Shown: in pieces, positions 8,404-16,053 of the stretch
Layout: each line of letters begins with the position of its first letter
How positions within the stretch are numbered: the stretch's first letter is position 1
Source of the DNA: JBEBGV01 sp040081265
GTDB taxonomy: Bacteria > Acidobacteriota > Vicinamibacteria > Vicinamibacterales > UBA2999
Assembly (NCBI GenBank): GCA_040081265.1
Contig: JBEBGV010000061.1
Span: 1-27,833 of the forward strand
DNA: 27,833 bases
Reading direction: 5' to 3'
Notes under the pieces: generated by a model
The model's database searches: none
Told to the model about the DNA's origin: nothing
The model's input: only the letters and a program-made list of their open reading frames with translations
Made by a program: the position numbers and the translations under genes

Positions 8404-9054
8404 ATGAGACATCTGCTGACGTTGGGCGCCGCGGTGGTCGTGCTGGCCGGGTGCGCCAGCGGGGGCGGCGGCATCCGGATAAACCAGCCGGTCGAGGCGA
8501 CGCCGTCGGCGCCGGCCTCATCGGCTCCGGTCCAGGTGCTGTTCGAATCGGGCCGCGACGCGGAGGTCGTCAGCCGGACGTCTTCGCCGTCGGTGCCGTC
8601 CGACGATGTGTGGTTTGGGGCACAGAGCCTGCTCCGCGTGGGTCAGCGAGCTGAGGCGATTGAGCAGTTCCGGCGACTGCGCGACACCGCGCAGTCGGAC
8701 GGGTTCCGGCGAGCGGCCGACGTTGCGCTGGCTCGCCTGAACGATCAGCCCGACGCGCTGTCGATCGCACAGGAGGCTGCGGCGGCGTCTCCCAACGATC
8801 CGTTCGTCCAGTTCGAGGCGGGTATCGTCTTCTCGTTCCGGGGTGACCACGCGCAGGCGGCTCGTGCGTTCGATGCGGCGGTCAACGCGTCACCGATGCT
8901 GGCGTATGCCTACTATCACTCGGGCCTTGCCTACGGTCAGATCGAGCGGCCAGACATGACCATCACGCGGCTGGAAGTGTTCGTGCGGCTGGCGCCGCTC
9001 GCGCCGGAGCGTCCGCAGGTGGAATCGATTCTCAGATCGGCACGTGGTCGCTGA
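8404..9054 (+). CDS. TPR-repeat lipoprotein
   Basis: A 216-residue protein with a lipoprotein signal (lipobox VLAGC, Cys about 18), a Ser/Pro/Ala-rich linker, then tandem tetratricopeptide repeats from roughly residue 70 on (for example AQSLLRVGQRAEAIEQFRRL, FRGDHAQAARAFDAAVN and AYYHSGLAYGQIERPDM). TPR proteins are scaffolds for protein-protein contacts; here it would sit at a membrane facing the periplasm. The start at 8404 is chosen because it gives a normal lipoprotein signal, although no good Shine-Dalgarno is visible. It is divergent from the sortase pair, with 221 bases between them that show no further gene. The specific function is unknown. Confidence 0.82.
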   Translation: MRHLLTLGAAVVVLAGCASGGGGIRINQPVEATPSAPASSAPVQVLFESGRDAEVVSRTSSPSVPSDDVWFGAQSLLRVGQRAEAIEQFRRLRDTAQSDGFRRAADVALARLNDQPDALSIAQEAAAASPNDPFVQFEAGIVFSFRGDHAQAARAFDAAVNASPMLAYAYYHSGLAYGQIERPDMTITRLEVFVRLAPLAPERPQVESILRSARGR

Positions 9055-9077
9055 CCTCAGCGGCCGTGTGCTAACAT
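9051..9077 (+). promoter_or_regulatory. possible promoter of tRNA-Thr
   Basis: CTGACC (9051-9056) and TAACAT (9072-9077) with a 15-base spacer resemble weak -35 and -10 boxes placed suitably before the tRNA at 9092. The -35 overlaps the stop codon of the TPR gene. It is assigned by eye only. Confidence 0.3.
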
Positions 9078-9091
9078 TTCCAGTTCGTCTG

Positions 9092-9167
9092 GCCGGCGTA
9101 GCTCAGTTGGTAGAGCAGCTGATTCGTAATCAGCAGGTCACGTGTTCGAGTCACGTCGCCGGCTCCA
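9092..9167 (+). tRNA. tRNA-Thr(CGT)
   Basis: A complete cloverleaf can be folded. The 7-bp acceptor GCCGGCG/CGCCGGC is perfect, the D-arm is GCTC...GAGC, and the anticodon stem GCTGA/TCAGC encloses loop TTCGTAA with anticodon CGT (9125-9127), reading ACG threonine. The T-arm is ACGTG TTCGAGT CACGT. CCA is encoded at 9165-9167. A tyrosine recombinase gene ends 17 bases downstream, pointing at the tRNA 3' end, the usual place for integrative elements. Confidence 0.97.
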
Positions 9168-9183
9168 GTTAACCCCTCACATC

Positions 9184-10107
9184 TCAATGCGTTACGACTG
9201 GAGCGGTCTTCTGCTCCAAGTCGTCAGATCCGACGTGTGCGAGGTTTGTGCGAGACGCGTCACGTTTGGCCAGCGCATCCTTCAGTTGGACCGTCGTGCA
9301 GGAGAGGTAATTGTTCGTCATCGCCACCGACGAATGACCGAGGAAGTTGCGCACGTCGATCACTGTAACGGTCGGCGTCTCCAGTAACCGTGAGCCGGCC
9401 TCGCGTCGCAGGTCGTGGAAGCGCAAGCCCTGAATACCTGCACGCCGGCACGTCTGCCGCCACGCGGTCTTGATGTCCTTCACGCGTTCCCCGATCTCGT
9501 TCCCGAACGGATGCCCCGTCAGTGGCAGGATGTCGTCGGGCTCCAGTTCGAGCGCCTTCCGTTGAACGGCTGCCAGCCCTGCCAGAATGGTCGTCACTCG
9601 CGGGGTAATGACCACCTGTCGTGCCGTACCCGTCTTCGCCACGGTGGCAGGCACATCGATCAGCCCCAGCCCGATCTTCACGTGCTGCCACTGCGGGCCC
9701 AGAATCTCAGACTTCCGCAGCCCGCTCGCGAGCGTTGTCTCGATGCACGCTTGCAGGTGCGGGCCGGCCGTCGCCAAGAGCCGGATTTCTTCATCGCCCT
9801 CGAGGCGTCGCTGACGTCCACCTTCGGCTTTCCCGTCCACCTTCACCACGTTGACGCCGGCCTTCAGGAAGGGTGACGCCTGCACGAGATCCTTCCCCAC
9901 CGCCCACGCAAACAGATGCCGTAGGCGGGTTAGAAGCCGGTTGGTGGCCACACGCCCCGCCTTCACGCTCCCACTGGCACGGCGTGCCCGCCTGAGCAGG
10001 TCTGCGGGGATCTCTGCCTCAGCGGCGCACAGCGCCGCCACCTCATCTGGAGAAGTTCGCATGCCACGGATGCATGCACCTTGCCCAAGACTTACGTGGG
10101 CACGCAC
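9184..10107 (-). CDS. tyrosine recombinase/phage-type integrase, N-terminally short
   Basis: This 307-residue site-specific recombinase (DNA strand exchange) has a complete catalytic domain: Arg131 in LASGLRKSEI, Lys158 in VAKTGTARQV, His231/Arg234 in FHDLRREAGS, His258 in LGHSSVAM, and Tyr267 in NNYL. Before it only part of the core-binding domain is visible (ATNRLLTRLRHLFAWAVGKDL). The arm-binding domain usual in tRNA-targeting integrases (about 380-420 residues) is absent. The open frame closes upstream at a TGA near 10127, so the 5' end looks deleted. Possible starts are GTG at 10107 and ATG at 10062, neither with a good ribosome site. It probably integrated the following island at tRNA-Thr; activity is doubtful. 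Confidence 0.82.
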   Translation of the reverse strand: MRAHVSLGQGACIRGMRTSPDEVAALCAAEAEIPADLLRRARRASGSVKAGRVATNRLLTRLRHLFAWAVGKDLVQASPFLKAGVNVVKVDGKAEGGRQRRLEGDEEIRLLATAGPHLQACIETTLASGLRKSEILGPQWQHVKIGLGLIDVPATVAKTGTARQVVITPRVTTILAGLAAVQRKALELEPDDILPLTGHPFGNEIGERVKDIKTAWRQTCRRAGIQGLRFHDLRREAGSRLLETPTVTVIDVRNFLGHSSVAMTNNYLSCTTVQLKDALAKRDASRTNLAHVGSDDLEQKTAPVVTH

Positions 10108-10146
10108 ACCGCTTCCGCAATGCCTGATTCATGTGTCTGACACCCA

Positions 10147-10449
10147 TCAGACTTCCTTTCTCGTCTCCGCACGTTGGCCATGGTTTTGGGGCTCACGGTC
10201 CATCTCAAACCCGTGCTCATCCATCACGACGCGCATTGCGTGGTACGACTCTGGCCATTGCGCCGCCCGCACACGCTTCCCCTCCAAGCGAACCACCCAC
10301 GCGATCGCAACGAAGAGAAGGGTCATTCTCCAGTCGAGCACGACATAGATCACGCCTGCGAGCAGAGGCGTCGCGAGGTCACTCCACCTCTTGGCCTTTA
10401 TCATCCCGACTGTGTCTTCCGGAGACTCACTTACAAGACCAATACTCAT
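10147..10449 (-). CDS. small predicted membrane protein, unknown function
   Basis: A 100-residue protein with a hydrophobic middle (LATPLLAGVIYVVLDW followed by MTLLFVAIAWVV, about residues 25-56) likely making one or two membrane helices, and a charged C-terminal half. The start at 10449 is supported by GGGAGGAAG about 6 bases upstream. It overlaps the 3' end of the preceding minus-strand gene by 23 bases, suggesting an operon of two. It lies in the island-like region beside the tRNA. I do not recognise the family. Confidence 0.6.
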   Translation of the reverse strand: MSIGLVSESPEDTVGMIKAKRWSDLATPLLAGVIYVVLDWRMTLLFVAIAWVVRLEGKRVRAAQWPESYHAMRVVMDEHGFEMDREPQNHGQRAETRKEV

Positions 10450-10795
10450 TAACTCTTCCTCCCTTCAATGCCTGTTCCTTCCTTGTCCGTGACACCACCC
10501 GCGTCAGGCATACTGGTGAATTCTTGGTAGCCAATAGGCCGCGCCGATAGCCATCAGCCCATTGCCACGCCTGATCCCTGGACGTTAGGAGTTGTGTGAT
10601 CTCGATCTCGTCCTCGGAGTAGCCGATCCGCAACTCTGTGTATGAGGGTCCAAACGGACTACGGTGCAGACTGCAGACCAGTCCACGGCCGTTGTCAGAC
10701 CGACTGATCGTCCACACGACGGCGATGAGTTCTGGCAGCGGAGGGACGAGGAGGGGCAAAGGGACAAACCCGGAATGATGGCGATCGGAGGTCAT
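10427..10795 (-). CDS. hypothetical protein
   Basis: A 122-residue reading frame whose central part looks like a small alpha/beta protein (VVWTISRSDNGRGLVCSLHR, LRIGYSEDEIEITQLL, AWQWADGYRRGLL) and whose last residues are basic. I do not recognise it. The start at 10795 is chosen because GGGGG lies about 4 bases upstream; an ATG at 10807 is an alternative. It is translationally overlapped with the small membrane protein downstream. Confidence that it is expressed is moderate. Confidence 0.5.
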   Translation of the reverse strand: MTSDRHHSGFVPLPLLVPPLPELIAVVWTISRSDNGRGLVCSLHRSPFGPSYTELRIGYSEDEIEITQLLTSRDQAWQWADGYRRGLLATKNSPVCLTRVVSRTRKEQALKGGRVNEYWSCK

Positions 10796-11061
10796 GGCTG
10801 CCCCCATCGACGATCACGAGACAGGCTGTGGTGAACATCGGGCGTGCGGCCCTACTAAGAAGTGTTGTTTGCATGATCGGCACTCCCCTAAAACGAAAGC
10901 ACCACGACAAAGGCGGGGATGCTGCTTGATAGAATTGCAGCGCCGGCTCGCGTGGTACCGCCACGTGATTCGGAGGTCCTGCCGCTCGGATGTTTCCGCA
11001 TCCTGGCGGTGGGCGTCCAACTGCCGACAGTCTGCGCTCATCTATCCGGAAGGCCAACTGC
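10796..11061. other. intergenic stretch without a supported gene
   Basis: About 265 bases between divergent hypothetical genes of the island. Short frames occur on both strands, but none has a ribosome site together with protein-like composition. It presumably holds the promoters of the flanking genes; I see no clear boxes or repeats. Confidence 0.5.
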
Positions 11062-11856
11062 ATGGCTCAACCTCGTTCCTGCGAGTTCTGTGGGCGTGGC
11101 GGCGTAAAGATGTCGAGGGAACACGCTTGGCCTGCGTGGACGCGTAGTCTCTTCCCCCCAGGCGTTTCGACGATAGTCGGATACCGCAATGAGTCTGAGG
11201 AACGGCGCCCGATCGCGTATCTAAAGTCTGACGACATGGGCGTGAAAATCAAGTGCGTCTGCAAAGTGGCCTGTAACGAGGGTTGGATGAGTAACCTTGA
11301 GACATCCGTTCAATCCGTGCTCACTCCAATGATTCGCGACGGCGCTGCTACTGCGCTGACCGTCGATGATCAGCAACTCCTGTCCACGTGGGCCTGCAAG
11401 ACCGCAATGGTTTTTGAACTCACCAGCACCGGGCAGTCTTTCTTCACCTTCGCTGACCGTGACGAGCTCCGTCGTGAGCAACGTCCCCCAAGCGTGTCCA
11501 TGAACATCCTGCTCGCCCACTTCTCAGACGGCGGGCCTATCATGAGCACCGCCCACGGAAGACGTGTCAGCCTCGACGCGCAGATCGAATCTGAGGGCCA
11601 GATCCATCCTGACCTTGTCCGCATTGAAAGCAATTACTTGACCGTCACGCTTGGGCGCCTCGTCTTCCAAGTTGTTGCGTTCCGCTCGCCCAGCGCAGTC
11701 GACACGATACGCGTTCCCACTATGCGCAATTGGAGCGGCCACGACACGCGCATTTGGCCCATTACGAACTCGCTCGTACAGTGGCCGCCCATACTTTCGC
11801 TCGACGTCGCGGCACTTGAAGAGTTTGCTCGTCCCTTCGGTCACCAACGCGAATGA
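11062..11856 (+). CDS. HNH-like zinc-binding protein, uncharacterised
   Basis: A 264-residue protein that begins with a compact metal-binding pattern: CEFCGRGGVKMSREHAWPAW (residues 7-26) and later CVCKVACNEGWMSNLE. CxxC...H...CxxxCNxGW is the layout of an HNH-like group often annotated as endonuclease in actinobacteria and proteobacteria, although the second histidine/asparagine motif is not classical. The rest contains LTVDDQQLLSTWACKTAMVFE, which I recall as characteristic of the same uncharacterised group. The ATG at 11062 has GGAAGG upstream and starts right before the zinc motif; longer readings add unlikely sequence. It is followed after 52 bases by another unknown gene on the same strand, so they may work together. 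Nuclease activity is an inference. Confidence 0.72.
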   Translation: MAQPRSCEFCGRGGVKMSREHAWPAWTRSLFPPGVSTIVGYRNESEERRPIAYLKSDDMGVKIKCVCKVACNEGWMSNLETSVQSVLTPMIRDGAATALTVDDQQLLSTWACKTAMVFELTSTGQSFFTFADRDELRREQRPPSVSMNILLAHFSDGGPIMSTAHGRRVSLDAQIESEGQIHPDLVRIESNYLTVTLGRLVFQVVAFRSPSAVDTIRVPTMRNWSGHDTRIWPITNSLVQWPPILSLDVAALEEFARPFGHQRE

Positions 11857-11908
11857 TCGGCGCGACAGCTGCCATGGTCATCGTCGCAATCTTCCATTGG
11901 AGCTCCCT

Positions 11909-12676
11909 GTGCCCAGCATTACCGACGTGCGATTGAAAGTGTCGCGCGCTGAAGCGCACCTCGATACATTCAAAGCCGCAGCCAACGCAGGAAAGGATGC
12001 GTCGCCCGTGGCTCAGGGGATTTACTGGGAGGACGGGCACCTGAAATACCGGACAATGGCCACCCCGATCACGACCGAACACGGGATCATGCTTGGTGAC
12101 GTTATTCATCAGCTCCGCGCCGCATTGGACCATTTGCTGTTTCTCCCAGCCGCGCGCCTAACGACCGATCAGAAGGTGCTACGGCAAATCCAGTTCCCGA
12201 TCAGCATCATGGAGTCGGAATACAAAGACAGTCGGAGTCTCAAGGCATTGCGTCGACTGTTCGGCGCATCGGCGCCGGTCTTGGACGAACTCCGCGGCCA
12301 CCAGCCGTTCGTCACGCACGCCACACCGACTGACTCACCTCTCTGGGTGTTGGGTGAATTGGACGTCATCGACAAGCATCGGACGGTCTTGCTCACTGGC
12401 GGCACAGTAAGCGCCGTCGGCCACGTCATTGATGGAGAGGGGCAGAAGCACGCGATTGATCTCCGCAAGGTCCCTATCGTTGACGGCGTCGCAGTGTTCC
12501 CGATTAACCATGTATTCACCGAGCTGCCACGTGAAATTGGCTTGAAAGTCGCCCCATACATCGTCTTTCATGAAACAGGCGTGCGTGACAACCTCTCGGT
12601 GTTTCCAATTATTCGGTCGCTGTTCGAGAGCGTCACAAAGGTCATTGACGCTTTCGAGGCAAAGCACTTGGTGTAG
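11909..12676 (+). CDS. uncharacterised protein (GDxxHxLRAALDHL motif)
   Basis: A 255-residue predicted cytoplasmic protein. Near residue 65 it has the sequence GDVIHQLRAALDHLLFLPA, matching a widespread but unnamed bacterial family in which a helix with H..LR.ALDHL is the hallmark. Another recognisable block is LGELDVIDKHRTVLL. The GTG start at 11909 is chosen because GGAG lies 6 bases upstream; the longer frame reaching 11651 would overlap the upstream gene and has no protein-like character there. It probably shares a transcript with the HNH-like gene. No enzymatic role can be assigned. Confidence 0.7.
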   Translation: MPSITDVRLKVSRAEAHLDTFKAAANAGKDASPVAQGIYWEDGHLKYRTMATPITTEHGIMLGDVIHQLRAALDHLLFLPAARLTTDQKVLRQIQFPISIMESEYKDSRSLKALRRLFGASAPVLDELRGHQPFVTHATPTDSPLWVLGELDVIDKHRTVLLTGGTVSAVGHVIDGEGQKHAIDLRKVPIVDGVAVFPINHVFTELPREIGLKVAPYIVFHETGVRDNLSVFPIIRSLFESVTKVIDAFEAKHLV

Positions 12677-12691
12677 CGGACAACGTACTGA

Positions 12692-12880
12692 GGGCCTCTA
12701 CGATCCGTCATCGGTCGCGCTGACGGCAGCCCAGACACTCGCGGCAGTGTTGGCATCGATAGTCTGACCATTGGCAGCGAGCCGGTACCCGTACCGGTAC
12801 CCGAACCCACGACTCTCTTGCTCGTCGGCCTCGGTGGTCTCAGCGCAACCCTGGCGAAGGCCCGCCGCAACCGCTCCTGA
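12692..12880 (+). pseudogene. 3' remnant of a PEP-CTERM exported protein gene
   Basis: An open frame of 62 codons without a start codon and with a TGA just before it. It ends in a full PEP-CTERM sorting tail: VPVPVPEPTTLLLVGLGGL, a short hydrophobic helix, then AKARRNRS and stop. The upstream residues (GIDSLTIGSEP) look like the last strand of a typical PEP-CTERM jelly-roll protein. The signal peptide and main domain are missing, so the gene is headless. It sits directly after the island genes, which suggests that island insertion or a later deletion removed the 5' part. PEP-CTERM proteins are processed by exosortase, which must be elsewhere in the genome if functional. Confidence 0.65.
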
Positions 12881-12919
12881 ACGCGCGCATCGGGCGGCGC
12901 AGATCATGATTTCTGCTCC

Positions 12920-13108
12920 CTACGCGAATGCCACCCGCTCAATGATCAGCACCAGCACCAGCAGTACCAGAGCGATGCTCATCGCCACGAGTCCGCCGAT
13001 CGCGATGTTCCACGCGGGAGACAGGTTGCTGGCCTTGCTCATCAGGACCGACGCCACGAGCGAAAGCACGCATCCTCCGAGGCAGGCGGCCGCGAGCGTC
13101 GTAATCAC
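12920..13108 (-). CDS. small two-helix membrane protein
   Basis: A 62-residue protein made almost wholly of two hydrophobic segments (LAAACLGGCVLSLVASVLM and IAIGGLVAMSIALVLLVLVL) with a polar turn between them (SKASNLSPAWN) and a short charged end. The GTG at 13108 is preceded by GGGGGA at a suitable distance. The longer open frame reaching 13372 is Arg/Ala-rich and overlaps the neighbouring gene, so it is rejected. It starts 14 bases after the stop of the upstream minus-strand gene, so cotranscription is likely. Function unknown. Confidence 0.5.
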   Translation of the reverse strand: MITTLAAACLGGCVLSLVASVLMSKASNLSPAWNIAIGGLVAMSIALVLLVLVLIIERVAFA

Positions 13109-13122
13109 GTCATCCCCCGAAG

Positions 13123-13656
13123 CTACCGACGAAGCTGGACGGTGGACCGCTGGCCTTCCTGCAGTGACACCACGAGCGCGCCAGCGCGCAGCGCGTCCAG
13201 CACGTCGGGCTGCTGCCACTCGGCCTCGCCCCGCCCGATTGGTACAGCCGGCGACGAAGCCGACGCCGGCGCGGCAGCGACGTAATACGTGCCAGCGGGA
13301 ACCCCGCGGATGCTGAACGCGCCATCCGCCTGCGTCACCGTCCTGGCAAGGAACGGCGAGAACGGATACCAATGCCTCGATTCGGTAGAAAAGATGAAGA
13401 CCGCGGTACTGGTCGCCGACACGCCCGACAACGTGAAACGCCCGAACGAGTCGCTGGACGTCGTCGGACCCGGTCGTCCCGGCTCACCCAGCAGTTCAAG
13501 ATGCACGCCGGCGAGGGCACGCCCGTCGGTCCGCGCCACCACCTGCCCGTTCAGCATGGCGGAATCAGTCGCGGGGGCTGGTCCTTGCGCCTGACCGACG
13601 AGGCGCACCGCGCAGGCGAACAGGACGATCGAGAGCCTGGTCATGCTTCGAACCAT
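13123..13656 (-). CDS. secreted carboxypeptidase-regulatory-like protein, short form
   Basis: A 177-residue exported protein. After the signal peptide (about 1-24) comes a beta-sandwich repeat with LNGQVVARTDGRALAGVHLELLG and SFGRFTLSGV, then a segment with STAVFIFSTESRHWYPFSPF, DGAFSIRGVPAGTYYVAA and DVLDALRAGALVVSLQEGQ. In acidobacterial relatives these two segments are separated by several hundred residues of further repeats. Here they are joined directly, so the gene looks like an internally deleted or naturally minimal version. Likely a periplasmic or surface binding module. Two starts (13656, 13644) are possible and neither has a clear ribosome site. Followed by the small membrane protein gene. 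Confidence 0.75.
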   Translation of the reverse strand: MVRSMTRLSIVLFACAVRLVGQAQGPAPATDSAMLNGQVVARTDGRALAGVHLELLGEPGRPGPTTSSDSFGRFTLSGVSATSTAVFIFSTESRHWYPFSPFLARTVTQADGAFSIRGVPAGTYYVAAAPASASSPAVPIGRGEAEWQQPDVLDALRAGALVVSLQEGQRSTVQLRR

Positions 13657-13759
13657 GTGGATCCCGCCGAGTTTTGCAAGGCTAGCACGTCAGCCACACC
13701 GGAGAGTCTGAAGACTTTCTGAAACTGCGAAGGGCACTGATCCTGCTAGGCTTTGGAGT

Positions 13760-14851
13760 GTGTCGTCCGACCGCCATGCCGTGTCATTGAGCGCGCAGTC
13801 AATCACCCTCTTCGTCGCGCTCGCGATCGGCATCTATCTCTCGTGGATCGTCATCCAGCCCTTTCTCAGTGTCCTGGCCTGGGCCGCCGTCCTGTCGATA
13901 CTGTTCTATCCGGTCCACGCGCTGATCAAAGCGCGCTGGCCGGCGCACCCGGCCGCGGCGGCGCTCCTGTCGACGTTCCTGGTGGGCGTGGTCATCCTGC
14001 TGCCCGCAGCACTGATCATCACCGCAGCGGTGTCCGAGCTGAGAAACGTCACCGAAGGCATGCCCGTCACGCTGGTCGGTTGGGTTGACCCGGCCAACCC
14101 GCTGACCGGCCAGGCCGTGCAGTTCATCGAGCGCTTCGTCAGCCTGCGCCCCCTCCGCGATCCGGACTTCGTGGCCAGTGCGCTGCGCGGGCTGAGCGGG
14201 GGTGCCGCGAGCGGTGGCCTGCGCATCGTGGGCGGGGCGATCAACGCCCTCGTGGGGATGGCCCTCGCGGTGTTCACGATGTTCTTCCTGTTCAAGGATG
14301 CGCAGCTGGTGAAGACCAGCTGGTACGACCTGGTGCCGATTGAGAATCGCCGCCTGCGCGCGCTGTTCGTGCGCACGCGCAACGTCATCAACGCCAGTGT
14401 CTATGGAACCCTGCTGTTGTCGGTGATCCAGGGAGCCCTGGGTGGCGTGGCCTTCCTCGTGCTCGGCCTGCCGTCACCGTTTCTCTGGGGTGTCGTGATG
14501 GCGCTGGCATCGATCATCCCGGTGCTCGGGGCCTTTGTGGTGTGGGTGCCGGCGGCTCTCTATCTGCTGGCAAACGGGCAGATCTGGCAGGGCATCGTCC
14601 TGATTGCCTGGGGGTCGGTCATCATCGGCATGGCCGACAATCTGCTCCGGCCCGTGCTGGTCGGCAGTCGCACCCGCATGCACGAACTGCTCGTGCTCTT
14701 CGGCGTGCTCGGCGGCGTGAGCGCCTTCGGCCTGCTGGGCATCGTCCTCGGTCCGGTCATCTTCGCCGTAACGCTGGCCCTGGTCGAGGCGGCCCGCGAC
14801 ATCGGCACATCGGATGACGGTGCAGACGAAGCGGTGGTCGCCAACCGATAG
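13760..14851 (+). CDS. AI-2E family transporter (PerM-like permease)
   Basis: A 363-residue integral membrane protein with about eight helices. Family features include FLSVLAWAAVLSILFYPVH near the N-terminus, a long extracytoplasmic region (about 95-155), FTMFFLFKDA, and the C-terminal half with SVIQGALGGVAFLVLGLPSPFLWGVVMALASIIPVLGAFVVWVPAALYLL and GLLGIVLGPVIFA. Members export small molecules (AI-2 in the founding case, Na+/Li+ antiport or others in relatives), so the substrate cannot be predicted. The GTG start has TTGGAG close by. It faces a second member of the same family on the opposite strand, with 58 bases between the stop codons. Confidence 0.9.
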   Translation: MSSDRHAVSLSAQSITLFVALAIGIYLSWIVIQPFLSVLAWAAVLSILFYPVHALIKARWPAHPAAAALLSTFLVGVVILLPAALIITAAVSELRNVTEGMPVTLVGWVDPANPLTGQAVQFIERFVSLRPLRDPDFVASALRGLSGGAASGGLRIVGGAINALVGMALAVFTMFFLFKDAQLVKTSWYDLVPIENRRLRALFVRTRNVINASVYGTLLLSVIQGALGGVAFLVLGLPSPFLWGVVMALASIIPVLGAFVVWVPAALYLLANGQIWQGIVLIAWGSVIIGMADNLLRPVLVGSRTRMHELLVLFGVLGGVSAFGLLGIVLGPVIFAVTLALVEAARDIGTSDDGADEAVVANR

Positions 14852-14909
14852 CTCGGCCTGGCGGAACATCCCTCTACGGCTTCAACAGCCTCACGTCGCG
14901 CCGCACCAC

Positions 14910-16004
14910 TCAATCGGCCCCGAGGAAGCTGGCGAGCCCCTGCAGCCCCGTGACGTGGTCGGCGATCGCCTTCAGCACCATCAGGATCGGCACGGCAAGC
15001 AGCATCCCAGGCACGCCCCACGCCCAACTCCAGAATGCGATCGCCAGGAACACGGCGACGTGATTCAGTGACGCCGCCTTGCTGAGCAGATGCGGCGTCA
15101 GGAACATCCCCTCGAATGTGGTGATGGCCAGGGCCACGCCGGCCACGACGGCGGCGTCCAGCAGGTTGCCGAACTGCAGCAGCGCCACGGTGGCGAGGAG
15201 CGCCGTCACGACGATGGCGCCGAAGTACGGGACGATGTTCATCACCCCGGCGAGCACACCCCAGATGATCGGCGACTCGAGGTCGAGCGCCCATAGCGCC
15301 GCCGACGTCAACACCGCCACCAGGCACGACGTCGCGAACTGCACCCAGATGAACCTCCCGATCTGCGCCGCGATGTCGTTCAGGATCTTCACGGTCAGAC
15401 GCTTGTTGCCCATCGAGTCCATGCGCGCCACGAGCTTGCGCTTGAACATGTCTCCTTCGTACAGGAGGAACACGGTCAGAAACAACACGGTCACGCCTTG
15501 CCCGATCAGGCCCAGCAGGCCGATGCTTCCGGTCCACAGCATGGTCGACACGCGCAGCGGCTGCTGGATCTCGACCCGCGTGACACCCGGCACGGGCTGC
15601 GCCGAGCCACCAGCAGCCGCCGCGGCTGAGTCCACCGCGTTGGCCGCGGCCTTGACCCGCTCCAGCGGGGAGTCAACGGGCGAGGCGTTGGCGCGCAGCA
15701 GCATCCGCCGCACCTGGGCGGCACCCGCGGGCACCTTGGTCACCACGGCCTCGATCTGCGGCCACGCCAGCGTCGCGCCGACAGCGAAGCCGGCAATCAG
15801 GGTCACCACCACCAGTGGCGCAGCCAATCCCCGGGGCACCCGCCAGCGGGTGAGAGACACCACCAGGGGATCGAGCATGTAAAAAAGGAGCATCGCCACG
15901 ACGACCGGGAGCAAAACCGCCGCGGCGTATTGCAGCATGACGACTGACGCGCAGACGGCCAGAGCATAGAGAGCGAACCGCCACTGCTGTTCAGGTTGAC
16001 CCAT
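14910..16004 (-). CDS. AI-2E family transporter, second copy
   Basis: A 364-residue membrane protein of the same family but clearly divergent from the convergent neighbour. N-terminal helices (FALYALAVCASVVMLQYAAAVLLPVVVAMLLFYMLDPLV), an extracytoplasmic loop rich in Ala/Val (about 110-165), FLTVFLLYEGDMFKRKLV, SCLVAVLTSAALWALDLESPIIWGVLAGVMNIVPYFGAIVV, and a C-terminal FLTPHLLSKAASLNHVAVFLAI. The longer cytoplasmic connection with EGDMFKRKLVARMDSMGNKR is typical of this branch. The ATG at 16004 begins MGQPEQQWRFALYALA. The antiporter gene lies upstream on the same strand, separated by a perfect palindrome. Substrate unknown. Confidence 0.9.
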   Translation of the reverse strand: MGQPEQQWRFALYALAVCASVVMLQYAAAVLLPVVVAMLLFYMLDPLVVSLTRWRVPRGLAAPLVVVTLIAGFAVGATLAWPQIEAVVTKVPAGAAQVRRMLLRANASPVDSPLERVKAAANAVDSAAAAAGGSAQPVPGVTRVEIQQPLRVSTMLWTGSIGLLGLIGQGVTVLFLTVFLLYEGDMFKRKLVARMDSMGNKRLTVKILNDIAAQIGRFIWVQFATSCLVAVLTSAALWALDLESPIIWGVLAGVMNIVPYFGAIVVTALLATVALLQFGNLLDAAVVAGVALAITTFEGMFLTPHLLSKAASLNHVAVFLAIAFWSWAWGVPGMLLAVPILMVLKAIADHVTGLQGLASFLGAD

Positions 16005-16018
16005 AGACAGCGGGGAAC

Positions 16019-16041
16019 GAGCAACGGCTGTGCCGTTGCTC
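16019..16041. other. perfect 10-bp palindrome with 3-base loop
   Basis: GAGCAACGGC, loop TGT, GCCGTTGCTC. It lies between the stop of the antiporter gene and the start of the AI-2E-like gene, both on the minus strand. There is no T-run on either side, so it is not a classical intrinsic terminator. It could be an mRNA stem that limits read-through or protects transcript ends, or a protein-binding site. Confidence 0.55.
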
Positions 16042-16053
16042 CGCCTGGAGTCG

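Noticed and set aside
9168..12900. Search for a second copy of the tRNA-Thr 3' end (attR) bounding the island
   Set aside because: No repeat of 12 or more bases of the tRNA 3' end was found by eye downstream, so no island boundary is claimed.
14560..15537. Minus-strand frame of 325 codons spanning the two AI-2E-like genes
   Set aside because: Arg/Gly-rich shadow of the real membrane-protein frames; no family resemblance.
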